Notes: a model not told the origin generated them from the sequence alone. A DNA stretch of 64,000 bases from Pseudomonas fluorescens (GCF_002022275.1 NZ_MSDF01000007.1:84479-148478), one strand, 5' to 3'. Counted from the first letter of the stretch, positions 17,120 to 26,600 are shown. Numbers and translations are program-made.

Positions 17120-18466
17120 TTATTCAGCAGCCGGTGCTTCTGGCTTGCGACGCTTGAGCGGCGCCATGCCATCCTTGCTGACGAGCGACAGGTTGTCGGT
17201 CTTCGGCCGGTTGGCGATCTTGCGCTTGGTCGGCGACTTGGCGCCGGTTTTCTTCTTGTCGCCCTTGGCGTCAGTCTTTTTCTTCTTCACGCCAACGGCT
17301 TTGCCCGACGCCTTGACCTTTTTCGGCCCGGTGTAGGTGCCTTTGACTTCCTTGATAGTGCGGCGCTCGAACGACTGCTTCAAGTAGCGCTCGATGCTCG
17401 ACATCAGGTTCCAGTCGCCGTGGCAGATCAGCGAGATGGCCAGGCCATCGTTGCCGGCACGCCCGGTACGGCCGATACGGTGCACGTATTCATCGCCGCT
17501 GCGTGGCATGTCGAAGTTGATCACCATGTCCAGGCCGTCCACGTCCAGGCCACGGGCAGCGACGTCGGTGGCCACCAGGATCTTTACGCCGCCGGCCTTC
17601 AGGCGGTCGATGGCCAGCTTGCGATCCTTCTGGTCTTTTTCGCCGTGCAGCACGAACGCTTTGTATTCCTGGGCAACCAGGCGACCGTAGATGCGGTCGG
17701 CAGCAGCGCGGGTGTTGGTGAACACGATGGCCTTCTGATAGGTCTCGTTGGCCAACAGCCAGTTCAAGATCTGCTCTTTGTGCACGTTGTGGTCGGCCAT
17801 CACGATCTGCTGACGCGTGGTTGCGTTCAGGTCGCTGACGTTGTTGACCTGCAAGTGCTCTGGGTTGTTCAGGACCTTGGCGACCATGTCGCGCAGGGTC
17901 GAGCCGCCGGTGGTGGCGGAGAACAGCATGGTCTGCTGACGGTTGACGCATTCAGCCACCAGACGTTGCACGTCGTCGGCAAAACCCATGTCGAGCATGC
18001 GGTCGGCTTCGTCCAGCACCAGCACTTCGACTTCCTTGAGGTCGAGGTTACCGGCGTTGAGTTGCTCGATCATGCGGCCCGGGGTGCCGATGAGGATATC
18101 CGGCACCTTGCGCAGCATGGCGGCCTGGACCTTGAAGTCTTCGCCGCCGGTAATGATGCCGGACTTGATGAAGGTGAACTGCGAAAAGCGCTCCACTTCC
18201 TTCAAGGTCTGCTGGGCCAGCTCGCGGGTTGGCAGCAGGATCAGGGTCTTGATGCTGACGCGAACCTTGGCCGGGCCGATCAGGCGGTTCAAAACAGGCA
18301 GGACGAAAGCCGCGGTCTTGCCGCTACCGGTTTGAGCCGTCACCCGCAGGTCACGCCCTTCGAGCGCGAGCGGGATGGCCGCTGCTTGCACAGGCGTAGG
18401 CTCGACAAATTTAAGCTCGGCCACGGCTTTGAGCAGGCGTTCGTGCAGGGCGAATTGGGAAAACAC
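17120..18466 (-). CDS. DEAD-box ATP-dependent RNA helicase
   Basis: A 448-residue helicase. All core motifs are visible: a Q-motif region (FSQFALHERLLKAVAELKF...PTPVQ), AQTGSGKT, PTRELAQQ, GTPGR, DEAD, SAT, and HRIGRTGR. The C-terminal 90 residues are a lysine-rich disordered tail that may bind RNA. The GTG at 18466 is the likely start because GAGGT lies seven bases upstream; a longer frame from 18490 lacks a site. It belongs to the RhlE/SrmB-like branch and probably acts in ribosome assembly or RNA turnover; exact subfamily not fixed. Confidence 0.9.
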   Translation of the reverse strand: MFSQFALHERLLKAVAELKFVEPTPVQAAAIPLALEGRDLRVTAQTGSGKTAAFVLPVLNRLIGPAKVRVSIKTLILLPTRELAQQTLKEVERFSQFTFIKSGIITGGEDFKVQAAMLRKVPDILIGTPGRMIEQLNAGNLDLKEVEVLVLDEADRMLDMGFADDVQRLVAECVNRQQTMLFSATTGGSTLRDMVAKVLNNPEHLQVNNVSDLNATTRQQIVMADHNVHKEQILNWLLANETYQKAIVFTNTRAAADRIYGRLVAQEYKAFVLHGEKDQKDRKLAIDRLKAGGVKILVATDVAARGLDVDGLDMVINFDMPRSGDEYVHRIGRTGRAGNDGLAISLICHGDWNLMSSIERYLKQSFERRTIKEVKGTYTGPKKVKASGKAVGVKKKKTDAKGDKKKTGAKSPTKRKIANRPKTDNLSLVSKDGMAPLKRRKPEAPAAE

Positions 18467-18659
18467 GGGTGCTACCTCGAAGAAATACAAAATATCAGCG
18501 GCATAGGTTACCGGTTTCGGGCGTCCAAACCGAGTTTCTTTACGCGAACGGTGCTAATCAGCTGCTTTTTTGTCAGTGAATTTGTCCGTAAAGCCAACTT
18601 TGTTGCACTTAAATGCTCTAATCGGCCCGTGTTGTCTTACAGAAGAATCGGTTTCACCC

Positions 18660-19958
18660 ATGGATATCAAACAGCTTTGGCTCAACGTCCAGGACCTCTG
18701 GGGCGCCCTTGATGAACACCCGGTGCTGCATTCCAGCCTGGGTTTGGTGGTGTTGCTGGTGGTGGCACTGTTGCTCGGACGGGTGGCGCGCTACCTGATC
18801 CTGCACGCCGTCAAACTGCTCGGCCGGCAACCGGCGCTGCATTGGCTCAATGACCTGCGCCATAACAAAGTCTTCCATCGCCTGGCGCAGATGACGCCGT
18901 CGCTGGTGATTCAGTTCGGCTTGTACCTGGTACCGGACCTCAGCAAAACCGCCACCCTGTTCATCGGCAATGTGGCGCTGGCCTTTACCATCCTGTTCAT
19001 GACCCTGGCCGTGAGCGCCCTGCTCAACGCGCTGCTGGACATCTACGCACGCACCGAACATGCGCGCACCCGCTCGATCAAGGGCTACGTGCAACTGGCG
19101 AAGATGGTGTTGTTCGTGTTTGCCGCGATCATCATCGTCGCGACCTTGATCGACCGTTCGCCGCTGTTGCTGCTTTCGGGCCTGGGCGCCATGTCGGCGG
19201 TGATTCTGTTGGTGTACAAGGACACGCTGCTGTCGTTCGTTGCCAGCGTGCAGTTGACCAGCAACGACATGCTGCGCGTCGGCGACTGGATCGAAATGCC
19301 CCAGGTCGGCGCCGACGGGGATGTGGTGGATATCACTCTGCACACGGTCAAGGTGCAGAATTTCGACAAAACCATCGTGTCCATTCCGACCTGGCGCTTG
19401 ATGTCCGAGTCGTTCAAAAACTGGCGCGGCATGCAGGCTTCCGGCGGGCGTCGTATCAAGCGCAGCCTGTTTATCGACGCCAGCGGCGTACGCTTTTTGC
19501 GCGACGATGAAGAACTGCGCATGACCCAGGTACACCTGCTCACCGACTACATCAGCCGCAAGCAGGCCGAGCTCAAGGCCTGGAACGAAGCCCAGGGCCA
19601 CAGCGCGCAACTGTCGGCCAACCGCCGCCGTATGACCAACCTTGGCACCTTTCGCGCGTATGCATTGGCGTATCTGAAAAGCCACCCGGACATCCAGCCG
19701 AACATGACCTGCATGGTGCGCCAGATGCAAACCACCGCCCAAGGCGTGCCGCTGGAAATCTACTGCTTCACCCGCACCACGGCGTGGGCGGATTACGAGC
19801 GGATCCAGGGGGATATTTTTGACTACCTGCTGGCGGTGCTGCCGGAGTTTGGCTTGAGTTTGTATCAGCAGCCGAGTGGCAATGATTTGCGGGCGGGGAT
19901 GTTGCCGGCGGTGTTGGGCGCCAGTCATGTGCCGGCTCTCGAACAACAGTCGAGTTAA
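18660..19958 (+). CDS. MscS-family mechanosensitive channel (YbdG-like)
   Basis: A 432-residue inner-membrane protein starting MDIKQLWLNVQDLWGALDEH. Four to five membrane segments lead into the MscS core: ATLIDRSPLLLLSGLGAMSAVILLVYKDTLLSFVASVQL near residues 165-205, then the beta domain (MLRVGDWIEMPQVGADGDVVDITLHTVKVQNFDKTIVSIP). The length and the long cytoplasmic C-terminal part resemble E. coli YbdG rather than MscS itself. The ATG at 18660 was preferred to an upstream frame start at 18570. It should act as an osmotic release channel of small conductance. Confidence 0.88.
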   Translation: MDIKQLWLNVQDLWGALDEHPVLHSSLGLVVLLVVALLLGRVARYLILHAVKLLGRQPALHWLNDLRHNKVFHRLAQMTPSLVIQFGLYLVPDLSKTATLFIGNVALAFTILFMTLAVSALLNALLDIYARTEHARTRSIKGYVQLAKMVLFVFAAIIIVATLIDRSPLLLLSGLGAMSAVILLVYKDTLLSFVASVQLTSNDMLRVGDWIEMPQVGADGDVVDITLHTVKVQNFDKTIVSIPTWRLMSESFKNWRGMQASGGRRIKRSLFIDASGVRFLRDDEELRMTQVHLLTDYISRKQAELKAWNEAQGHSAQLSANRRRMTNLGTFRAYALAYLKSHPDIQPNMTCMVRQMQTTAQGVPLEIYCFTRTTAWADYERIQGDIFDYLLAVLPEFGLSLYQQPSGNDLRAGMLPAVLGASHVPALEQQSS

Positions 19959-19970
19959 CAACACGCACCT

Positions 19971-20075
19971 TGTGGGAGCGGGCTTGCTCGCGAATGCGGT
20001 GTGTCAGATACACATTTGCTGACTGATACACCGCATTCGCGAGCAAGCCCGCTCCCACACAAGCCCGCTCCCACA
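19971..20075. repeat. REPIN with an extra REP arm
   Basis: A full REPIN at 19971-20059, with GCGGTGTGTCAG in the left half and its inverse in the right half, is followed directly by a second right-hand arm (CAAGCCCGCTCCCACA) ending at 20075. It separates convergent genes. Confidence 0.85.
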
Positions 20076-20081
20076 GGGGGT

Positions 20082-20948
20082 TCAGCGTGGGGTTGGCTGC
20101 TTGCGCACACCCAACCGGCTGATCCACACCGCCCCCAAAATCACCAACCCGCCCAACGCCAAGCGCCCCAGCGGCTCATGCTGGTTCCAGATCAGCAAAT
20201 TCAGCAGCAACCCCACCGGCACATGCAGGTTATTCATCACCGCCAAGGTGCCGCCGTTGACCAGGCACGCGCCCTTGTTCCACCAGTACATGCCCAGCGC
20301 GGTGCTGACCAGCCCGAGAAACACCAATACGCCCCATTGCAGCGGCGCTTCAGGCAGGTAGTCGGCCTTGCCGAACATGAGGAACGCCGGCAACACCACG
20401 ATCAAGGCGCCCAGATAGAAGTAACCGAAGCGTCGGTAATGCGGCAGGTCACTCGGGTGGCGCGCCACCAGGTGCTTGTACATCACCTGCCCGGCGGCGT
20501 AGGTGAAGTTGGCCAGTTGCAGCAGCAAGAAGCCCATCAGGAAGTTTGGGGTGATCTGGTCGAAGCGGATCACCGCCGCGCCGCACACCGCTACCAGCGC
20601 AGCGATCAACGCCCACGGGTTGAAGCGTCGGTTGAGGGCGTCTTCGATCAGGGTCACGTGCAGCGGTGTGAGAATGGTGAAGAGCAACACCTCCGGCACG
20701 GTGAGCACACGAAAACTCAAGTACAGGCACACATACGTCACACCGAACTGCAGCGCGCCAATCACCAGCATGCCGCGCATGAACGCTGGTTCCACCGAGC
20801 GCCAGCGGGTCAGCGGGATAAACACCAGCCCGGCGAGCAGCACGCGCACCAGCACGGCGAAGTAGCTGTCGACGTGACCGGCGAGGTATTCGCCGATCAA
20901 GCTGAAGGAAAATGCCTGAATCAGTGTGACAACCAGTAAGTAGCCCAT
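20082..20948 (-). CDS. EamA/DMT-family transporter
   Basis: A 288-residue membrane protein with ten predicted segments and the two EamA repeats of the drug/metabolite transporter superfamily. The loop APLQWGVLVFLGLVSTALGMYWWNKGACLVNGGTLAVMNN is typical of the second repeat. GAGG precedes the ATG by five bases. It probably exports a metabolite or amino acid. No linked regulator is apparent. This is one of three DMT proteins in the window, not closely alike. Confidence 0.85.
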   Translation of the reverse strand: MGYLLVVTLIQAFSFSLIGEYLAGHVDSYFAVLVRVLLAGLVFIPLTRWRSVEPAFMRGMLVIGALQFGVTYVCLYLSFRVLTVPEVLLFTILTPLHVTLIEDALNRRFNPWALIAALVAVCGAAVIRFDQITPNFLMGFLLLQLANFTYAAGQVMYKHLVARHPSDLPHYRRFGYFYLGALIVVLPAFLMFGKADYLPEAPLQWGVLVFLGLVSTALGMYWWNKGACLVNGGTLAVMNNLHVPVGLLLNLLIWNQHEPLGRLALGGLVILGAVWISRLGVRKQPTPR

Positions 20949-21009
20949 GCGCGCCTCATTTCGAATGGGCGCGACTTTAAGGGTTTTCAGCGTTTGACGA
21001 AACTCGAGG

Positions 21010-21046
21010 CAAAAAAAACCCGACCTCGCTATAGCGGCAGTCGGGC
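21010..21046 (-). terminator. Rho-independent terminator after azoR
   Basis: On the minus strand CCCGACTGCCGCTATAGCG pairs imperfectly with CGAGGTCGGG and is followed by eight T residues. It lies about 105 bp after the azoR stop on the same strand. Confidence 0.75.
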
Positions 21047-21151
21047 AGGAGCACTCAGGAGCAAAAAGTGCAAAGGGAGGTTCGATACGCGTACTTGAAG
21101 GGTTTGCGTGGGGCTAGATAAACATCTCGCGATTATCTGGCGATTAAAGGA

Positions 21152-21751
21152 TCAGGCGACCTGGGCCAACAGCGCTTTAGCGTGGTTGATGCCCTTCTCC
21201 TGGAAATCGCCGCTCAGGTTCACCCCTTCGGCATGAATGAAGGTCACGTCATGAATCCCGATAAACGCCATGACCTGACGCAGGTAAGGTTCCTGGTGAT
21301 CAGAGGCCGCGCCGGTGTGAATGCCGCCGCGTGCAGTCAGCACAATGGCGCGTTTGCCGGTGAGCAAACCCTGCGGGCCGGTGGCGGTGTACTTGAAGGT
21401 CACACCGGCACGCAACACATGGTCCAGCCAGGCTTTGAGGGTGCTGGGGATGGCGAAGTTGTACATGGGCGCTGCCAGTACCAACACATCGGCGGCGAGC
21501 AATTCGTCGGTCAACTCGTTGGAGCGATCCAGAGAAGCCTGTTCAACCGTATTGCGCTGCTCAGCAGGTTTCATCCAGCCGCCGAGCAAGTCGGCATCCA
21601 GGTGCGGAACCGGATTGAGGGCCACATCACGCACGGTGATCTGATCCGCCGGATGCGCCACCTGCCACTGGCTGATGAACTGCCGGGTGAGCTGGCGGGA
21701 AATCGAATCCTGCTGGCGTGCGCTGCTTTCGATGATCAGAACGTTGGACAT
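21152..21751 (-). CDS. azoR: FMN-dependent NADH azoreductase
   Basis: A 199-residue flavodoxin-fold protein. Family motifs are SSARQQDSISRQLTRQF near the N-terminus (FMN phosphate binding), LVLAAPMYNFAIPSTLKAWLDHVLRAGVTF in the middle, and ARGGIHTG near residue 140. AzoR reduces quinones and azo dyes with NADH and is thought to protect against thiol or quinone stress. GGAG lies upstream of the ATG. A LysR gene nearby (22267) resembles the arrangement I recall for PA0785/PA0784, with one extra small gene between. Confidence 0.9.
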   Translation of the reverse strand: MSNVLIIESSARQQDSISRQLTRQFISQWQVAHPADQITVRDVALNPVPHLDADLLGGWMKPAEQRNTVEQASLDRSNELTDELLAADVLVLAAPMYNFAIPSTLKAWLDHVLRAGVTFKYTATGPQGLLTGKRAIVLTARGGIHTGAASDHQEPYLRQVMAFIGIHDVTFIHAEGVNLSGDFQEKGINHAKALLAQVA

Positions 21752-21902
21752 GGCTGTGTAGGCTCCATCTGTAAGTGCTGTAAGGCGATGGAGAAAAGAT
21801 TAAACATCAGCCATTCGATAAAAAAGCGCAAAAAACTGCTACAACCCATCTAGAAATTTGTTTATAAGCGGAGTATTGCTGTCGGCATGCTCCGCTGCTG
21901 CT

Positions 21903-22217
21903 TTATTTCGGGGCACACGCCAGAGCGATGCGCATCTTGATAATTGCACGGGTAAATTTGACCGTGGTGTTCGTGCTTTTACCGGCCTCAACCGTGACTT
22001 TACGGGTGCGCGGCGATTCCGGGCCGTTGGTGAAGGTGACTGAACACACCGCGTCAACGGTGCCGTAGTTGTTGAGGCGTATCGAACTGATGTCGCCGTC
22101 CACGTCGGAGGCGCTGTAATCCACTTGCACCCCTTCGATCTTTTTAGTCACGTCGATAGGGTAGGCAAATGCGCTCATCGGCAGCAGCGCCAGCAACACA
22201 CAACACAATTTTCTCAT
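21903..22217 (-). CDS. Small secreted protein of unknown function
   Basis: A 104-residue protein with a signal peptide (MRKLCCVLLALLPMSAFA). The mature part is probably a beta-sandwich: YPIDVTKKIEGVQVDYSASD, SIRLNNYGTVDAVCSVTFTNGPE, TRKVTVEAGKSTNTTVKFTR, ending LACAPK. Two cysteines in the mature part may form a disulfide. The ATG at 22217 has GGAG at a good distance; a frame start at 22265 would run into the LysR region. It is divergent from that LysR gene. I recall relatives in pseudomonads but no proven role. Confidence 0.75.
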   Translation of the reverse strand: MRKLCCVLLALLPMSAFAYPIDVTKKIEGVQVDYSASDVDGDISSIRLNNYGTVDAVCSVTFTNGPESPRTRKVTVEAGKSTNTTVKFTRAIIKMRIALACAPK

Positions 22218-22266
22218 TCGGCAGTCTCCAATAAGGACTGTCAGCTTAGGACAAGAGGAGCTCATC

Positions 22267-23190
22267 TTGAAAGCGCCCCGCGTTACCCTCGATCAATGGC
22301 GCACCTTGCAGGCCGTGGTCGACCATGGCGGCTTCGCCCAGGCGGCTGAAGCGCTGCACCGTTCGCAATCCTCGGTGAGTTACACCGTGGCCCGCATGCA
22401 GGACCAGCTCGGCGTGCCGCTGCTGCGCATCGACGGGCGCAAGGCGGTGCTTACCGACGCCGGTGAAGTGCTGTTGCGCCGCTCCCGCCAACTGGTGAAA
22501 AACGCCAGCCAGCTTGAAGACCTCGCCCACCATATGGAGCAAGGCTGGGAGGCCGAAGTGCGGCTGGTGGTGGACGCCGCCTACCCCAACGCGCGCCTGG
22601 TGCGTGCCCTCACCGCGTTTATGCCGCAGAGCCGGGGTTGCCGTGTGCGTCTGCGCGAAGAGGTGTTGTCGGGGGTCGAAGAGTTATTGATCGATGGCAT
22701 GGCTGACCTGGCCATCAGCAGTTTCATCATTCCAGGCTATTTGGGCACGGAAATGAGCGATGTGGAATTTATCGCCGTGGCCCACCCCGACCATTCACTG
22801 CATCGCCTGAACCGCGAGCTGAGCTTCCAGGACCTTGAGAGCCAGATGCAGGTGGTGATCCGCGACTCCGGCCGCCAGCAGCCACGGGACGTGGGCTGGC
22901 TCGGCGCCGAACAGCGCTGGACCGTCGGCAGCCTGCCCACCGCCGCCACGTTCGTCAGCAGCGGCCTGGGCTTTGCCTGGCTGCCCCGTCACTTGATCGA
23001 ACGCGAACTCAACGAAGGCTTGCTCAAACAGCTACCCTTGGAAAAAGGCGGCAGCCGTAACCCCACGTTTTACCTGTATTCAAACAAAGACAAACCCCTG
23101 GGCCCGGCCACGCAGATTCTCATCGATCTGTTGCGCACCTTTGACACCGCTCCCCTGGACGCGCCTTTCGCCGCCCCCGAGCAAGCCTGA
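22267..23190 (+). CDS. LysR-family transcriptional regulator (PA0784-like)
   Basis: A 307-residue LysR-type regulator starting at a TTG (MKAPRVTLDQWRTLQAVVDHGGFAQ) with AGGAG just upstream. The helix-turn-helix is at residues 8-65 (AEALHRSQSSVSYTVARMQDQLG) and the effector domain at 90-290. It is followed after 14 bases by a hydrolase gene and then a cyclophilin gene on the same strand, so it may be the first gene of an operon. The nearby azoR and divergent small secreted protein are candidate targets. Confidence 0.87.
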   Translation: MKAPRVTLDQWRTLQAVVDHGGFAQAAEALHRSQSSVSYTVARMQDQLGVPLLRIDGRKAVLTDAGEVLLRRSRQLVKNASQLEDLAHHMEQGWEAEVRLVVDAAYPNARLVRALTAFMPQSRGCRVRLREEVLSGVEELLIDGMADLAISSFIIPGYLGTEMSDVEFIAVAHPDHSLHRLNRELSFQDLESQMQVVIRDSGRQQPRDVGWLGAEQRWTVGSLPTAATFVSSGLGFAWLPRHLIERELNEGLLKQLPLEKGGSRNPTFYLYSNKDKPLGPATQILIDLLRTFDTAPLDAPFAAPEQA

Positions 23191-23204
23191 AACGGAGTTC
23201 ACCC

Positions 23205-24008
23205 ATGGCCTGGTTCGACCATGAAGGCTGCAACCTGCACTACGAGGAATACGGTCATGGCACCCCGCTGATCCTGATCCATGGCCTGGGTTCCAGCAGC
23301 CAGGATTGGGAACTGCAGATTCCGGTGCTGGCCCGGCATTACCACCTCATCGTGGTGGACGTGCGCGGCCACGGGCGTTCCGACAAACCGCGCGAGCGCT
23401 ACAGCATTCAGGGCTTCACCTTCGACCTGATCGCATTGATCGAACACCTGAACCTGCCGCCCGCCCACGTAGTCGGTTTGTCCATGGGCGGCATGATCGC
23501 CTTCCAGTTGGCCGTGAACGAACCGGCGCGGCTCAAAAGCCTGTGCATCGTCAACAGCGCGCCCGAGGTCAAGGTGCGCAGCGCCGATGATTATTGGCAG
23601 TGGGCCAAACGCTGGAGCCTGGCGCGGCTGCTCAGCCTGTCCACCATTGGAAAAGCGCTGGGCGAGCGGCTATTCCCCAAACCGCACCAAGCCGACCTGC
23701 GCCGCAAAATGGCCGAACGCTGGGCAAAAAACGACAAACGTGCTTATCTCGCCAGCTTCGACGCGATTGTGGGCTGGGGCGTGCAGGAACAACTTTGCCG
23801 AATTACCTGTCCTACGCTGGTCATCAGCGCCGACCACGACTACACCCCCGTGGCGCAGAAAGAAAACTATGTAAAACTGCTGCCCGATGCGCGGCTGGCG
23901 GTGATCGAAGATTCCCGCCATGCCACGCCCTTGGATCAACCCGAAGTCTTTAACGCTACCTTGCTCGATTTTCTAAAGACAGTCGAAACCACTACCCAGG
24001 ATCACTGA
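23205..24008 (+). CDS. Alpha/beta-hydrolase
   Basis: A 267-residue alpha/beta-hydrolase. The oxyanion strand is HGLGSSSQDWELQ, the nucleophile elbow is GLSMGG (Ser near residue 96), the acid is likely the Asp of SADHDYTP, and the His lies in SRHATPLDQ near residue 248. The sequence VDVRGHGRSDKP is typical of the 3-oxoadipate enol-lactonase/haloperoxidase-like branch. It has no signal peptide, so it is cytoplasmic. It sits 14 bases after LysR and three bases before the cyclophilin gene, which implies co-transcription. Substrate unknown. Confidence 0.85.
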   Translation: MAWFDHEGCNLHYEEYGHGTPLILIHGLGSSSQDWELQIPVLARHYHLIVVDVRGHGRSDKPRERYSIQGFTFDLIALIEHLNLPPAHVVGLSMGGMIAFQLAVNEPARLKSLCIVNSAPEVKVRSADDYWQWAKRWSLARLLSLSTIGKALGERLFPKPHQADLRRKMAERWAKNDKRAYLASFDAIVGWGVQEQLCRITCPTLVISADHDYTPVAQKENYVKLLPDARLAVIEDSRHATPLDQPEVFNATLLDFLKTVETTTQDH

Positions 24009-24011
24009 CCC

Positions 24012-24575
24012 ATGCTGAAAAAAATCGCCTTCTTCGCCGGTTCCGTATTGTTCGCCGCCAACCTGATGGCCGCCGAGCCCGCCAAGGCCCAGCACGTACT
24101 GATCAGCACCACCAACGGCGACATTGAAATCGAACTGGACCCGGTCAAGGCACCGATCAGTACCAAAAACTTCCTGGCCTATGTCGACAAGGGTTTCTAC
24201 ACCAACACGATTTTCCACCGTGTGATCCCGGGCTTCATGGTCCAGGGCGGCGGGTTCACCCAGCAGATGTCGCAAAAGCCCACCGAAGCACCGATCAAGA
24301 ACGAAGCCAGCAACGGCCTGCATAACGTGCGTGGCACCCTGTCCATGGCGCGCACCAACGATCCGAATTCGGCCACCAGCCAATTCTTTATCAACGTGGC
24401 CGACAACGCCTTCCTCGACCCGGGTCGCGATGCCGGTTATGCCGTGTTCGCCAAGGTCGTCAAAGGCATGGACGTGGTCGACATCATTGTCAACTCGCAG
24501 ACCACCACCAAACAGGGCATGCAGAACGTGCCAATCGATCCTGTCCTGATCAAGTCGGCCAAGCGCATCGACTGA
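24012..24575 (+). CDS. ppiA: Periplasmic peptidyl-prolyl cis-trans isomerase (cyclophilin, PpiA-like)
   Basis: A 187-residue cyclophilin with a signal peptide ([20 protein letters not shown]). Family motifs are [16 protein letters not shown] (catalytic Arg/Phe region), [16 protein letters not shown] and [17 protein letters not shown]. It should assist folding of periplasmic and outer-membrane proteins. It follows the hydrolase gene by three bases. A strong 10-bp stem (CGCGCGGTGC with GCACCGCGCG) lies after it at 24592-24618 but has no T tract. Confidence 0.88.
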   Translation: MLKKIAFFAGSVLFAANLMAAEPAKAQHVLISTTNGDIEIELDPVKAPISTKNFLAYVDKGFYTNTIFHRVIPGFMVQGGGFTQQMSQKPTEAPIKNEASNGLHNVRGTLSMARTNDPNSATSQFFINVADNAFLDPGRDAGYAVFAKVVKGMDVVDIIVNSQTTTKQGMQNVPIDPVLIKSAKRID

Positions 24576-24591
24576 GGTCAACAGGAGGTTT

Positions 24592-24618
24592 CGCGCGGTG
24601 CTCACAAGGCACCGCGCG
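24592..24618. other. Stem-loop between ppiA and the ABC exporter
   Basis: A perfect 10-bp stem (CGCGCGGTGC and GCACCGCGCG) with a seven-base loop. No run of T follows, so it may protect RNA ends or attenuate rather than terminate. A second, smaller GC hairpin (24634-24648) lies between the only good ribosome site and the next ATG. Confidence 0.5.
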
Positions 24619-24658
24619 CATTTGAACAGGAGAGCCCGCCCGGCGGGCGTCAACCCTA

Positions 24659-26491
24659 ATGCTCTATCGTCGTTTTGAACAACTGATCGATATTTTCCGC
24701 GACGCCCCCAGCGACGCACCGCCCGACAAAGTCCTGCCCTTCTACCTCTACTTCCTGCGCCAGGTGTGGCCAAGTTTTGCCGCCTTGCTGGTGGTCGGCC
24801 TGGTCGGTGCGCTGATCGAAGTAGCGTTGTTCAGCTACCTGAGCCGCATCATTGACCTGGCCCAAGGCACGCCGCCCGCCAATTTCTTCCAGATTCACAG
24901 CGCCGAGCTGATCTGGATGGCCGTGGTCGCCCTGCTGCTGCGCCCGATCTTCAACGGCCTGCATGACCTGCTGGTGCACCAGACCATCAACCCCGGCATG
25001 ACTAGCCTGATCCGCTGGCAGAACCACAGCTATGTGCTCAAGCAGAGCCTGAACTTCTTCCAGAACGACTTCGCCGGGCGCATCGCCCAGCGCATCATGC
25101 AAACCGGCAACTCGCTGCGCGATTCGGCGGTGGCCACGGCAGAAGCCATCTGGCACGTATCGATCTACGCCATCAGCGCCCTGGTGCTGTTTGCCGAGGC
25201 CGACTGGCGGCTGATGATCCCGCTGATCACCTGGATTATTTTCTACAGCCTGGCACTGCGCTATTTCGTGCCACGGGTGAAGGAACGCTCGGTGATTTCC
25301 TCCGAAGCGCGCTCCAAATTGATGGGCCGCATTGTCGACGGCTACACCAACATCTCGACCTTGAAGCTGTTCGCCCATACGCAGAGTGAGCAGGAATACG
25401 CCAAGGAAGCGATCATCGAGCAGACCGAGAAGAGCCAACTGGCCGCCCGCGTGCTGACCAGCATGGACGTGGCCATCGCCATCCTCAACGGCCTGCTGAT
25501 TGTCACTACCACGGGCCTGGCCTTGTGGCTGTGGACCCAGTCGCTGATTTCCGTGGGCGCGATTGCTTTGGCCACGGGTTTGGTGATTCGTATCGTCAAC
25601 ATGTCGGGCTGGATCATGTGGGTGGTCAACGGCATTTTCGAGAACATCGGCATGGTGCAGGACGGCCTCAAAACCATCGCCCTGCCCCTGGCAGTGACCG
25701 ACCGCGAAAACGCGCCGCGCCTGACGGTGCCCCATGGTGAAGTGCGCTTTGAACAGGTGGATTTTCACTACGGCAAGAAGAGCGGGATCATTGGCGGCCT
25801 GAACCTTGAGATCAAGGCCGGCGAAAAAATCGGCCTGATCGGCCCGTCCGGCGCGGGCAAGTCGACCCTGGTCAACCTGCTGCTGCGCCTGTACGACCTG
25901 CAAGGCGGACGCATCCTTATCGACGGCCAGAACATCGCCGAAGTCGCCCAGGAATCGTTGCGCGAACAGATCGGCATGATTACCCAGGACACCTCGCTGC
26001 TGCACCGCTCGATCCGTGACAACCTGCTGTACGGCAAGCCGGATGCGACCGAAGACGAGCTGGTGGCCGCTATCCACAAGGCCCGCGCCGATGAGTTCAT
26101 CCCGTTACTGTCGGACGCCGAAGGCCGCACCGGGCTGGACGCTCATGTGGGTGAACGCGGGGTGAAACTGTCCGGCGGGCAACGCCAGCGCATCGCTATT
26201 GCACGGGTACTGCTCAAGGACGCGCCGATCCTGATCATGGACGAAGCGACCTCGGCACTCGACTCGGAAGTGGAAGCGGCGATTCAGGAAAGCCTGGAGA
26301 CCCTGATGCAGGGCAAGACGGTGATCGCGATTGCGCACCGGTTGTCGACCATTGCGCGCATGGACCGCCTGGTGGTGCTGGAGAAAGGCCAGATCGCCGA
26401 GACAGGCAGCCACGCCGAGTTGCTCGCCCATGGCGGACTGTATGCGCGGTTGTGGCAGCACCAGACCGGTGGGTTCGTCGGGATCGACTGA
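24659..26491 (+). CDS. ABC exporter half-transporter (fused membrane and ATPase domains)
   Basis: A 610-residue half-transporter. Residues 30-330 contain six membrane segments of the ABC exporter type. Residues 350-600 are the ATPase: Walker A GPSGAGKST, Q-loop GMITQDTSLL, signature LSGGQRQRIAIAR, Walker B ILIMDEATSALDSE, and the H-loop AHRLSTI. It presumably works as a homodimer. The nearest good ribosome site (AGGAG at 24628) is over 25 bases from the first ATG, with a hairpin in between, and an in-frame stop at 24623 rules out a longer start. Substrate unknown; a multidrug or lipid-type role is possible. Confidence 0.87.
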   Translation: MLYRRFEQLIDIFRDAPSDAPPDKVLPFYLYFLRQVWPSFAALLVVGLVGALIEVALFSYLSRIIDLAQGTPPANFFQIHSAELIWMAVVALLLRPIFNGLHDLLVHQTINPGMTSLIRWQNHSYVLKQSLNFFQNDFAGRIAQRIMQTGNSLRDSAVATAEAIWHVSIYAISALVLFAEADWRLMIPLITWIIFYSLALRYFVPRVKERSVISSEARSKLMGRIVDGYTNISTLKLFAHTQSEQEYAKEAIIEQTEKSQLAARVLTSMDVAIAILNGLLIVTTTGLALWLWTQSLISVGAIALATGLVIRIVNMSGWIMWVVNGIFENIGMVQDGLKTIALPLAVTDRENAPRLTVPHGEVRFEQVDFHYGKKSGIIGGLNLEIKAGEKIGLIGPSGAGKSTLVNLLLRLYDLQGGRILIDGQNIAEVAQESLREQIGMITQDTSLLHRSIRDNLLYGKPDATEDELVAAIHKARADEFIPLLSDAEGRTGLDAHVGERGVKLSGGQRQRIAIARVLLKDAPILIMDEATSALDSEVEAAIQESLETLMQGKTVIAIAHRLSTIARMDRLVVLEKGQIAETGSHAELLAHGGLYARLWQHQTGGFVGID

Positions 26492-26511
26492 ACACACACA
26501 CCGATCAAACA

Positions 26512-26600
26512 TGTGGGAGCTGGCTTGCCTGCGATAGCGAAACATCAGTCACTGAAGCGTTGGCTGACAGACCGTCATCGCAGGCAAGCCAGCTCCCACA
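26512..26600. repeat. REPIN hairpin (GAGCTGGCTTGCCTGCGA type)
   Basis: The arms TGTGGGAGCTGGCTTGCC and their inverse match perfectly over the outer 24 bases. It lies between convergent genes. Confidence 0.85.

Noticed and set aside
17420..18712. A 430-codon plus-strand frame opposite the DEAD-box helicase gene
   Set aside because: It is a shadow of the helicase reading frame with no family features and no ribosome site.
24656..26077. A 473-codon minus-strand frame opposite the ABC exporter
   Set aside because: It is antisense to the clear ATPase and membrane domains, and its amino-acid make-up is typical of shadow frames.
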